Below are positions 1 through 11,400 of a DNA stretch of 41,772 bases, one piece after another (the stretch's first letter is position 1; the number at the start of each line of letters is the position of its first letter). Under the pieces are notes generated by a model. That model did not search any database. It was not told where the DNA came from and saw only the letters and a program-made list of their open reading frames with translations. The position numbers and the translations under genes are program-made. The stretch comes from Hypsibius dujardini. Lineage: Eukaryota > Tardigrada > Eutardigrada > Parachela > Hypsibiidae. The stretch spans positions 1 through 41,772 of the forward strand of contig LRSR01009087.1 of the NCBI GenBank assembly GCA_001579985.1, in the 5' to 3' direction.

Positions 1-53
1 ATCATATATAAAAAATTACACAAATGTCTAGTCTGGGTTCTTCTTTTTTTCAG

Positions 54-3000
54 GGGAAACAAACCGGATCTGATGAATGCCTTCATCAATCTCAACACTA
101 AGCAGATCCCGTTTCTGGCGGACTGTCTAGCCGAACATTACGGCCAGTGGTCCGGCACGTGCGACCAGTACCAGCGTTACAGCCGGCCCGATCAGATCTG
201 CAACAATGTCTGGTTTCCCACATGGGGCGCCACCAACGACATCGGCATCCGTATCACTGACATCTGGAACTACGAAGGAGGTATTATTATGAAATGACTC
301 ACCTAATTTTAATCGTAACAAGGTCAGGTTAAATCGCAAACTCGGAAGCCTTTCCCTCTAACACGTTCATCCTTGAATTTATTTTGTGATTTTTAAATAA
401 TTATGTATATAAAGAACAATTAATTTTAACAATTGATTTTAATCCAGTGTCATAATGAAGTTACTACTTACAAGTATAACGCAATTGAACATCCAGCCTG
501 CCAACCAGCCGCAGGCGTGTTGCAACTTCCTACGCATTTTTATAAATAATTCTGAGCTTCTAAATTCACTTACTGCGTACAGGTATCTGGCAGAAGTTAA
601 AGTACCACGATTGGCCCAGTTACGACGGCACCTTCGCGCCGTTGATCAATGAGAAACAGTTGGCTGACCTCCTGGACAAGTCCTACCAGGCCGAGTGCTA
701 CCAATTCGACATCACCATGATGCACGCCTACTGGACGCAGTTTATCACACACGACATCATCAAAAGCACGTATACTACACTACCGAAATCAACCTCCTAA
801 ACAATTTCCTATAACAAAAGTTTTGAATCATTTTCTTTCTCGTTTTAGGTGCGCCATATACGGTTTCGGTGGGTGGAGCATACGGCGAGCAAAGCAAACC
901 GCAGTGTTGTGGTGTCGCGGACCCTGCCTGCTACCATCACTCATGCAATTCCATAACTTCGCCACCGGTTTCGGACGGGTATGGAGGCTACAGTCAAGGC
1001 TACTGCATGCCGCTCTCGGACAACGTCCCGGCTGTCGACTACTGCGCACCAAGTATGGCAGTCAGAAAGTTTGAAATGGGTTTGAGGACAAAGATACAGA
1101 CCTTCGGCCGACCAGGAAGGTCAATATATCGCTGACAGATCGACCGACTGCCCGGCAAACAAACGGACAGACCGACAGGCAAACAGGCAGACACAGACAG
1201 GCAGACAGATAGACAGACAGACACGCAGACCCGCAGACAATAGACAGGCAAGTATACAGATAGATAGCTAGACAGATAGACAAATAGACAGACAGACAGA
1301 AAGACAGACAGACAACAAGACGGTTAGTTTCAACGACAGGCGCAGCACAGATGTAGGCTGCTGTAGTCAGTACTCACGTGTGAGAATGATTTTCTTGAAG
1401 TAGGGGCAATGAAATGTAGGAAAAATACTTAATATAATATTATCAGGGAAATATTTCCCTGATGGGCATAGTAAATAAATAAACCTCCAGCAGAATTTAT
1501 GGAAGCGTTCGAAATTTTATGATGTGACTGTTAAATATTCTTTTCCTATACAGTTCCCAAAGATCCTCGGAATCTTCAGACGTCTTACATCGACGCTTCG
1601 CAGATCTACGGCGCGACTTGCGAGAAAGCCTCTCAGTTGCGATCCTACCGCAAGGGAAAACTTCGGGTGAACAAGGGTCTCTATGGGCTGTACATGCGCA
1701 ACATCAACCTCCCCGACGATCCCAACCCTGACAAGTCCGAGTGCGACACTAACTACCCCAACAACGACCTCCGGTGTCTCTTGTCTGGAGATACGCGCGT
1801 CAACCAACATCCCGGCCTGACAGCCTATCAAGCGGTACGATCGTTAGTCGCCGTCCTGCAGTAGTTATCTTCTTATTTATTCAACTGAATTCAAGAAGAA
1901 TTCTTTTCTCTTTAGCTGTTTTTGCGGCTTCACAACAGACTGGCATCGTCATGTGCAAGGTTCCAGGAGAAGAACTACCTGTCCGACCAAGTCCTGGATG
2001 AAGTCTGTTATCAGGTTTGTGTGTATGTGAATTTATGTGTTTAAAAGATGAAATTGGTGATTTATACTGTCAGTGTAAATTTTGGGAAGATTGATTCATG
2101 TAAAATGACTTCATGGAAAATTTTTTGCATTCAGTAAAATTGATATTTATATGAGAGCCAGTAGATGATAAATTTTGTTAAATTTATTGTTAAATTTTAA
2201 AAAATTCGTGCGGCTTTTGTACTAGTACCTTAAATTCGGTGCAAGACTTCAGTCACTTGCAATTTGGGACGCGTATCCAAATGTTTCTGCCTCTGTACTA
2301 CGATTATTTCCTTGCCGTAGTAATATCTAGTAATACTTCCCATTACGTCGTCATATTTTGCTGGGTCAGAGTACATGGTTATATTGTACTTTTGTTTAGG
2401 AAGTCCGTCGTTATATCCAGTCCATCATTCAGAACATTTTCTACCGCGATCACATGCCCATCGAACTGGGACCTTACGTGGCCGGCCATCCCAACTACGG
2501 TCTGAGTCTAGATTACGTCTTGCCGTACGACCAAAACGTCCATGCCAGCGTGTGGCCGGAGTACACCTACGCTGCTGGCCGGTATGTGGGCAAAGACTGT
2601 CAACGTAGAAAAAACGAAGCTCACAGAAAAGTACACGTTTAAGGCATGACAAGACACAGACACATGCAGCGACAAGAACTCCAACATAGTCACAGGCACA
2701 GACACAAAAACAGATACAGACAAGAACAAAAGTACAGAAACAGAAACAAGCACAGACGTAGATACAGACACAGACGCAGACACAAACATAGGCACAGACA
2801 CAAACACTGATCATGACACAAACACTGATCATGACACAAGCTCAGACATAGGCATAGGCACAGACAGAGACACAGACAAAGGCACAAATGCAGACACAGA
2901 CGCAGAGAGAGACATGGACACAGACACACCTAGACACAAACACCGGGATGAACTCATTATAGAGGTTGAAGAATTATTATTTTTTAGTCTGCATACCCTG

Positions 3001-6000
3001 ATCTCTCACTGGTCGCAAGTCCGCGATCCTACCAAGGTGCAAGCCGGTCTCCAGGAACCCGACAGTTGGTACAACATCTACGACTTCCTCGGCAAGGGCT
3101 ACCAGCTCATGTACAGCAAGCAAAAAATGAATGAACTCCTTCAGAACGCGCTCTACGATCCCGAGCAGTGCTATGACACCAGCTTCGTTGAGGAGCTCCG
3201 TGGGAAGAGCACCAACTCCTACGCCGCCGGACTGGACATGTTCACCATCAACATCCAACGTGAACGCGAATTCGGCATCCCTTGGTACTGGCAGCTGAGG
3301 GATTTCTGCGGCATGAGCCCGGTCTACGACTGGTACCAGGCCAATGACATCTGGAATCAGGTCTGCCTGGAGACTCTCCCCCAGATTTACGGGTACGTTT
3401 GGCCATGATGTTTGAAGATTGCAGACATTTGCTGGAAAGAATCGCACGTAAATTTCGTTGGAGTCATTTTGGCCATGTTTGGCTTAAAATGTATTTTCAT
3501 CTTTATGGATCTGCATTTGCATTTGCATTTGGGCTTATATTTATTACAGGTGGCATTAATTTGCAATTTATAACTGAAGCTACATTTTTTAATTGAATTA
3601 ACGTTTGGCATAGATGGGCTAAAAACTCTTTCAATATAATTGTATTGCAGATTGATCACAAATTTATTTTACCTAATTTTGGATGATATTGTGCAAATTA
3701 GATTTGCTTGTGGTGTGCCATCCCGAGTGGTATGCACTGTCTGGGGCATTAGAGTAATTTTTTGGTCAATGGACACAATGATATATACAGTGTACATCTG
3801 TACCATCTAAGGGATACATAGTAAACTGTTTTGTCTCATTCCTCTCATTAAAAACCTCAATGGATATTACACTCTGTAAGATGGCTGATCGGAAAAAAGA
3901 GGTTATTAATTTACTAATTTAAAATTTTTTAAATTTTACTATTAATTTATTAATTTATTATTTATTAATTGTTCCCTTTGATATAATACACCAATTGTTG
4001 GATTTGCTGCATAGCGGAATCAGCATGAGACGATGACTTCAAGACCACATTCTATGTCTGTAAATAACTCTATACGCTTTCTATGCAACCTCATTCAGAA
4101 TTGAAATAAAAGAAACGCTGAAATAGTTCAAAAATAGAAAACGCAAGTACGCATTTAGTTTCGACTCGTAAATGCTTTTTAATCTTTCTGATGTTTTTAT
4201 CATGGACGTTCACATTCAAAAGCATACTCATTCTTCTTCATGACGCTTGCAGACACGCAAAGAATGTGGAAGGATACATCGGGCTGATCTGTGAGAAGCC
4301 GCTTCCGGGAGCCATTGTCGGACCAACCGCCGCATGTATCCTCCAGCGGCAATACCAGAATCTCCGAGAAGGAGATCGCTGGTTCTTCGATCGAAACGGT
4401 CTCACTGGAGGTAAACTCCATCATCATATCCCTAGTCTTTCAGACATCAGCGTGTACATGTATATTTAAAAAAACGTTCAAGATAGTTTGCTTCCTAATC
4501 TAAGAAAATGAGCGACACCTGAATTTTTCACTTCTAAATCGCTTTCAATATTAAATATCAAATGAAAGGTTGCGGCTATGTTAATTTAAATGATATCTCA
4601 ATTTCTAATTTTGAAATAAAATTTTGATTAAATATTAATTGAAAGTCCTTTGCGTTAGTCAAATTATCCAAGTCTTGGTTTTGACTCTTGAATTTCAAAA
4701 ACTTTTTCATTTAAAGTAATAAATGAAGATGGGATGCGTTAATTTAAATGCATTTCTGTACAATTTTAAATGCAGCTGCTCTTATTTTAAATCCAAAAGA
4801 GGCGCCTACAGTATCTGATAAAGCTTTTCTTCTGCTTTGCAGATCAGTTGAATGTGGTGAAAAAGTTCAATTTGGGCAAAATCCTCTGCATCACCACCAA
4901 TCTCGATTACGTCACGGAGAACGTCTTCCGGACGCCCAATCCCTACTCGTGAGTCCGCGTTTGGTCATTCAGCGCATCTCACAATATTATTGTTTGACTC
5001 ATGTTTATGTTGCTTGTAATTATCGTCGAATAAGCTAATGCATTTCGTGTTTGTTTGAATGGCATACAGGAACAAGTATCAAGCATGCAATTTGTACGAC
5101 GACATCACTGAGGATGATCTCACGGTGCTGTGGAGTTACGTAAGTCTCCGCTTGCCATTGCTATATCCGCTGAAAGTGCTTTGAGATTGTACAGTAGCAT
5201 CTGTTCCGTATACCAAATTTATGTAGCAAGATGCGTAATTTCTGCTCCGTATACGAAAATTATGTAGCAAAGAGGCGTAGTTTCCCCCTCGGCTATTGTT
5301 GTCATGATTTCCACGTCTGCCGACTAAGCAGCTAGAATGATAAGTAAATACCAAATAAGACTGTCGTTCCAAAAAATAATTCTGAGAGTCCCCAAAGTCT
5401 GACATTTTTGCAATTCAGAATTGCATGTCGTCCTTTATTCTGTTGCCGGTTTGCGCTGTCCATTGAGAGCATATACCAGTATAAGTTGCGCAGGGAAGTT
5501 AGTAGCTAGTTTAGTTTCCCTCGTAGTACAATAGTTATTTATTTAATAATTAGTAAAAAAAAACTACGTCCTTCTAAACATTACCGGAATCGTATTTCCC
5601 AATTAAATATTTTAGATTGTTATTATTATGATCATGATTATTACTACTACTGTTACTATTATTATCACGCTATTATTTTAACTAGATTATTTCTTTTATT
5701 TCTATATGTTTAGTCACCGGCGACGGCGGGCGACTACCGCACCTGCAAGGACTACGGTGTGGGCTACGGCGGCGCCGCGTCCTACACCAACGCAAGCTAC
5801 CCCGCACCGGCACCGCAGGCCTACGCCAACAGTAGTTACAGCCAGCCTCAGCAGCAGTCCTACGCCGCTCCAGTCCAGCAGCAGTCCTATGCCGCTCCAG
5901 TTCAGCAGCAGTCCTACGCCGCTCCAGTTCAGCAGCAGTCCTATGCCGCTCCTGTCCAGCAACAGTCCTACGCCGCTCCTGTTCAGCAGGCCTACGTCCA

Positions 6001-6253
6001 GGCACCTCAACAGCAACAGTACGGCAATTCCAGCTACAAACAACCGGCCGCAGCGGCGCCTGTCTACCAACAAGCGGCTCCTCAACAACAGACCTACCAG
6101 CAAGCTCCCCAACAGCCTGCCTATCAGGCACCTGCTTCCCAACCTCAGCAGGCATACGGAAACAAGACATATGCCGCGAAACCCGCTGTCTATCAGCCGG
6201 CTCCCCAACCGGCGTACCAGCAGGCAGCACCTCAACAGCCGTACGGAGGATAA
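54..6253 (+). CDS. Animal haem peroxidase with Tyr/Gln-rich C-terminal tail (5' end outside window)
   Basis: Secreted-type animal haem peroxidase (peroxinectin/chorion-peroxidase superfamily), which oxidises substrates with H2O2. Eleven exons can be joined: 54-280, 583-765, 849-1052, 1554-1834, 1916-2014, 2400-2581, 2988-3392, 4253-4410, 4843-4948, 5070-5139 and 5714-6253. They give 817 codons in frame, and the N-terminus lies upstream of base 1. Motifs in order are CNNVWFPTWGA, distal-His motif TQFITHDI, calcium-loop motif TSYIDASQIYG, catalytic-Arg motif SGDTR, LFLRLHNRLAS, proximal-His motif RLHTLI, GLDMFTINIQRERE, LRDFCGM and PLPGAIVGPTAACI. The last exon (about 179 aa) is a low-complexity tail with five QQQSYAAPV-like repeats. 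Against mammalian peroxidases recalled from the family, the haem-esterifying Asp is Thr (T-H-D) and the Glu is Gln (R-V-N-Q). Intron 2 needs a GC donor at 766 to keep frame. Long introns (1053-1553, 2582-2987, 3393-4252, 4411-4842, 5140-5713) hold only microsatellite or AT-rich DNA. Confidence 0.93.
1136..1320 (+). repeat. Degenerate GACA/CAGACA microsatellite in peroxidase intron 3
   Basis: Runs of gacaga/caggcagaca units fill most of the first part of intron 3. The apparent Cys/Val/Ser-rich reading frames on the minus strand here come from the repeat and are not genes. Confidence 0.85.
2646..2935 (+). repeat. Degenerate CACAGA microsatellite in peroxidase intron 6
   Basis: About 290 bp of imperfect cacaga/gacaca hexamers lie between exon 6 and exon 7. 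Long open frames on both strands over this stretch are repeat artefacts. Confidence 0.85.
5201..5283 (+). repeat. Two-copy direct repeat, about 41 bp period, in peroxidase intron 10
   Basis: Two adjacent diverged copies begin with ctgttccgtatacc and ctgctccgtatacg and share the core ttatgtagcaa. They lie just inside the intron after exon 10. No known role. Confidence 0.6.
5851..5990 (+). repeat. In-frame coding tandem repeat QQQSYAAPV in peroxidase tail
   Basis: About five tandem 27-bp units in the last peroxidase exon encode QQQSYAAPV with only synonymous or near-synonymous differences (tac/tat, cca/cct, cag/caa). The repeats are followed by more degenerate Q/Y/A/P sequence to the stop at 6251-6253. 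The silent variation argues that the protein sequence is maintained rather than being a fresh slippage expansion. Such tails are disordered and tyrosine-rich. Confidence 0.9.
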
Positions 6254-8378
6254 ATGTCTGTGCTGCCGTAATTTATGCCTGTTTGTCTGAAAACTAATTT
6301 TCTAACCCTTTGTCTGTGTTTTTTATCTCAATTTTCTGCCTGAATTTACTGCTCTAACAGATGTGTTTAACACGTTACCTGGAACTCGATTTTTTTCTAA
6401 CCCTCAAATTTATTCCTGTTGTCAGTCTAACCCTATTTTTGCTATTTCATTCCTTCCTGTAATTCCAAACTTATACATCTCACAAGTTTTCAGAATGTTG
6501 AAAGTGTAGAAAAACGTAGAAAATCAGCAGCGAGCACGATGTTTCCAAAAGTTTTCTGGGATATCTTACCCGCGGCTTTAGAATGAAAATGTATTGCATT
6601 CAGGATTTAGGGACTTATACCGAGACAAACGCTCAGACAAATGCAGCCGAATGTTTTTTCTCTCAATTCCTGGACAGTGTCGGACTTTGCGACTAGAATG
6701 TTTGTGTGCTGTCTCTGCCAGGCAGATAGCAGCTGTGGGTGAAAACAAGCAGGCAAAAAAATGCAGTAAAGATGGATATGGAAGCGTCTTGAAGGAAAAA
6801 GAGTGTCTCATCTTGATTGGACAGTGCATATACTGGAGAGCCGTGAAAAAAAGAGGTCACTGCGCCGGCAAGGACAATTGCATGGGTCCAGTCTGTCGAA
6901 TCATGCTCGCGATAACACGATCCACCTTCCAGAGGAAGGTTACAGAATGGCTGATGACAATCACGGGCTGCGATAACGAAAGGGTCACTGCCATCGCCGC
7001 CCGTCAAGGCGCACAGTGGAAAAACCCGAATGGTGCATTTCAAATCGGTCATCAAGATATTTGCTGGCTGATACTTTATCGCCTGATTGTGTCTGTCTGG
7101 AAATTCAATGTAGCAAAATGATGGAATAGTGGCATTTTCCGTAGATCGACCGTTAATGAACTACTCTAATTGCAATTAAAATACCCAAACCATTTAACGA
7201 ACCTTTTTAGTTTGCCGCTCTAGCGTAAAACACTGCAACGAAAGAAGCAACGTGGCGTTGTCTGGATCCCGGAAGATCTGAAGGAAAATTTCATTCTTTT
7301 GCTCCGGGAAATCTTGGTACCCTTTCTGTGTGGCTCAATCAAATAACCCAAAAGCAAGACCTTGCTAGTGGCTTTTATTACGATATTTTAACGATTGATG
7401 CATGACAAGAAACGTTGTGTTCATTCTGCGGGAAAAAACTGCGCTTAGCTAATCATGCGTAATGCACAGCCTTCCTAGTCACATGGCGCAGCGAAATCAC
7501 CACAGGAAAAACTAAAAAATTAGTTACTTAATGCAATAGGACTTCATTGTAAAGAACAACTGTTTTTGCTATAGTGTTTTAAGTATCGTTATATTAAGGG
7601 TAACACTAGAATACGATGTTCCAGACACAGGCCAGTGATATAAGCCGTTGATGTATCAGCATTGAGCCGGTATATTATACTAATTTCACGACGATGCAGT
7701 GCAGTGATTACTAACACAAAACATGAATATATTGCAGACAAGTAACAAGTTGAGCTAAACATATCTAAGTTAAATTTGAAGAGGTGGAATATGGCAATCG
7801 CAATTCATTTGAGCGATTTTTTTTCCGAGGAAGGGCTCTCTGTTCAAGTTCAAGGTCACAACCTTGTGATCCCTATCACATTCCCGTCTAGGGCCGGACA
7901 CTACAGTCATACTCCATCGAACTCTCAGCAAGCAGATGACTATCCCTTCCCTCCCGCCGCCTGTTTTTGCACTTCCCAATCACCAGGAAAACTGCTGCTG
8001 TTACAGTACTACCAGGCAAGACCACAAAGCCTTGCAGCAGCATCCACAGGCACACGTAAGAGTAGCACAAAAAAAAGGTACGTCTTAAGACAAACTCCGC
8101 CCACGTCGTGGCAGAGAAAAAAGTGTGAAGCACTATACTTACTACGACTTGCCTGTTATTTTCCAGTTATGTAACCGACGTTCCTGGACGCGTTCCTTTG
8201 TGAAGCATCGTACGATGTCTGTGAGTGTGTTTGTGCTCATACAGTGGTATGTGCCTTCGTCTGTCTGCTTGCCAGATTCCAGACAAAGCCCCCTGTCTGG
8301 GCAAGAGTTCAATCACAGCATCCGCCGAGATTGAAATCGCCCCTAGACCGAGTCTTTCTCCCGCGGCATGACGGACGG
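6254..8378. other. Intergenic: peroxidase 3' UTR and vitellogenin upstream region
   Basis: No gene is recognised between the peroxidase stop and the vitellogenin TATA box. The first 200 bases are T-rich and contain three copies of TCTAACCCT (6301, 6396, 6426), probably in the peroxidase 3' UTR. An ATTAAA at 7175-7180 is a distant possible poly(A) signal. Open frames at 6594-7121 (+) and 6693-7055 (-) overlap each other, lack recognisable domains and were not accepted. The 7.5-8.38 kb part is presumed vitellogenin regulatory DNA. Confidence 0.6.
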
Positions 8379-8386
8379 TATATAAG
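8379..8386 (+). promoter_or_regulatory. TATA box of the vitellogenin gene
   Basis: TATATAAG lies 96 bp before the vitellogenin ATG. A TTCATTG initiator-like sequence at about 8410-8416 is 30 bp downstream, the expected spacing for transcription start. This predicts a 5' UTR of about 70 nt without an intron. Confidence 0.75.
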
Positions 8387-8481
8387 CTCCTGTCTGGCTG
8401 GACGGGTTCTTCATTGGATCGTTTAACACCCCAGTCAACCTAGTGAAACTTTCCAGTTCTCCAACAGCCACCACCGCAATT

Positions 8482-11400
8482 ATGAAGTTCGCGCTCGCCC
8501 TTCTGGCGACCCTCGTCCTCGGCGGTAAGTCAGCTGGAATTCTTGATGTTCTGGATCGGCTATTTGATATCTATTATATGCCTGTTTATCTTTTACTTTC
8601 GTGTCTGTCACTTTTCTACTTGCCATAATCTTGTTTACTGTAGTGTTCATCAGATCCTTGCACATTTTTGGGTTTTTTTTGTCTGAATTGATGCCCCTCG
8701 TTACATTGCCTGTAGATTAATCTTGCCGTTTTTGTCTTAGAATATTTCAAGTTTAAATTTAACCTTTATCTGACTGCATGTCTTCTCGCCTTCCACTAAG
8801 CTTTGGGTGGATCGTTGTTCCTTAGAACGATGATTGTGGGGATCTATTTCATTTCTGTAAAAGGCTTAATGCCTACATATATCTGGTTTGAATGTTTGTC
8901 CATCTGTCTGTCTTTCTGTCCTTCACTTGCAGTAGTATCTGGAAACGTTTTTCGGTACTAACGTACCTCTGTCTGACTTGTTACATGTGCCTTTTATTAC
9001 CTTGTCTTAAGATTATCTTTACTGTCTAACTTGCGCTATTTTGTCTGTTTTGAGCCTGATCTGTAACTAAATATCTGTCAGATTCTTTCCCGCCTTTATT
9101 TGTCTGGAAAAAAAACGTATTGATTTCTCCCCTAACAGGGACGGCCAACCTCATCCGAGGCAAGCATGCCACCCCTCACAGCCAAACTGATGAGCAGTGG
9201 AACTCGCAGGTGCCCGAGATCAACAACCCCAAGATCCAGGAGCGCACGTGGAAGGACGGCAGCGAATACCGCTACCTGTACGACGGCCAGATCCTCACCG
9301 GTATGCCCGATGTCCACCTCCAGTTTGCCGGTTCGCGCGTCCGCGCCATCGTCAAGATCCAGAACAACGGCGACAAGGATGTTATGCAGGTTTGTTTGTG
9401 ATCGTGTCTGAATTGAAGTTGCCTGAGTTGCTTGTCTGAGGAATTGAATTAATTTTTTCCTTCCTGTTTTTTGTTTTGTCTGGATAGATCGAGAAAGTCT
9501 TCGTCGGTTCGCTCCATGAGCGTTTCGTCTCGGACCCTCGCTCCATGATCCAGCTGGATGCCTTCGAGCCCATGCAAGAGCAGGATGCCCCCTTCGAGGA
9601 GGTGCTCAAGATGCCCGTCCGTTTCACCGTTGAGAACGGCAAGGTAAACTCAACTTAAAAATATTACATAATTTCATCTCTTTGCTTTATATGTTAATAA
9701 AATTCATTTACATTAAAACTGAAATTGCAATTGAGTTATTTGCACAGAGTTTATCTTTAGGTTCATTTGATTAAAAATGAAAATGATGAGACAGTAATCA
9801 AAACAAAATTACCTGTTCAAAACGTTTAATTTAAATTAAGTTAAACATATTCCACATCTAAATGATTAAAAATAATTTCTAGTTCATTTAAAAGTCTCTG
9901 TAACACAATCCCACAAGCGGGATAGTTACTTCTTCATTGCGACAAGCCAATGGATCGACAAGAAAGTGATGCATCCACAGTTCTACGTTTATTTTGTTCT
10001 TTTCTGTTTTCAAAAATGTAATTAGGCATCAATAGAGACGCCTTTCACAGAAATATACCGTACATTATAGGTTATATATTCGTTTCTTATAGGTCGACAA
10101 CTTCGAGGCCACCGAGACCGATCCGTCCTGGTCCATCAACATCAAGCGCGCCATCCTGAACACCTTCCACCTCAGCCTGACTGACAAGGAGGAGCCCAAG
10201 GACCAGACCCGTCGCGAAACCCTCAAGCCGCTCCGCGCCGAACAGAGTAACGAGATCAAGCCCCGTCCGACTAAGACTGCCGGCCAGCAGACCGCTGAAG
10301 ACGATCAGGATGATTACTTCACCGTCGTTGAGGTACGTCCGTGGACGATGGATCATTGTCTGACTTTTCAGACAAGTCCTTCCTTGTCTGTTAGTTGCAG
10401 ACATCTGTGTTTAATCGCCAGTAAGACAGTTGCAGACATGTCTCACCGGCACACAGTCTTACTGGCGATTAAACAATCTTTAAATTTTCTGGCTGCTGTG
10501 CAGTCGTGTCTTCTCTCTGGTCGTCTCTTTAGACGTGTCTGGTCATGTCTGCACACTGTTCAGACACTTGCGTTCTATTTTGAAAATGTTGCTGTTTGTG
10601 GTTACAGGACAGCATTGCCGGCCGGTGCGAAGTGTCGTACCTCGTCCTGGAGCAGCCCGCCAACAAGCCCGAGGAGATCTACCCGATCTACGAGAACGAG
10701 AACGAGACCAAATCCGAGCAGCGTGGTCAAAGCCAGCGTCAGTCCGCCGGACAGGAATTGAACGTTCTGAACGTCACCAAGACCTTCGACTATCGCAACT
10801 GCGAATTCCAACCGTTCGTCTTCAAGGGAATCCATTTGACCAGCACTTGCCCCGGATGCGAGTCTCGCCCCGAGGATTTCGTAAGTCTTACATACAGACG
10901 GTCATAACACAGCCTCAAAAAGTTTCAGAAAGAGCCCCAGACACAGACATAGATATAGACACAGACGAAGAAGCAGACGCAGACACAGATACAGTCATAA
11001 ACAAATATTAACAGGGACACAGACATACACACACACAGGCATTGGCAGTTATCTTATTGGATTACTGTTTGCAGTTCAACATCTTGGAGTCTGCTGCGCA
11101 CACCCGATACAACATCACCGGAGCTCGCCAGAGCACTGATTACCTCATCGAGTCCGCCATCTCCGCCGCCGTCTACAAGATCACGCCCCGCTCGCACTTT
11201 GCCGGTTCCCTGGTTGCCTATGCCGGTGCTGAGGTCACCCTCATCCAGTCCGGACCCATCAAGGGCCCGATCAACTTCCCCGAGACCAACGCCAATCAGA
11301 TCGACGGTCTGCACATGATCAACCCCCGCTTTGAGCGTCGTGAGGGTGAGAAGTTCCTGTACGAGGCCCCGGAGGCCAGCCGACCCATCGTCCAGCTGAA

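Noticed and set aside
2425-2929. Long Cys/Val/Leu-rich frames on the minus strand
   Set aside because: Translations of the CACAGA microsatellite, in three frames at once, and overlapping a peroxidase exon.
6301-6434. TCTAACCCT copies as telomeric repeats
   Set aside because: Units are spaced 30-95 bp apart, not tandem, so they are not telomere sequence.
6594-7121. 175-codon open frame on the plus strand after the peroxidase
   Set aside because: No recognisable domain, codon use unlike neighbouring exons, and a competing open frame at 6693-7055 on the other strand; no promoter or splice partner seen.
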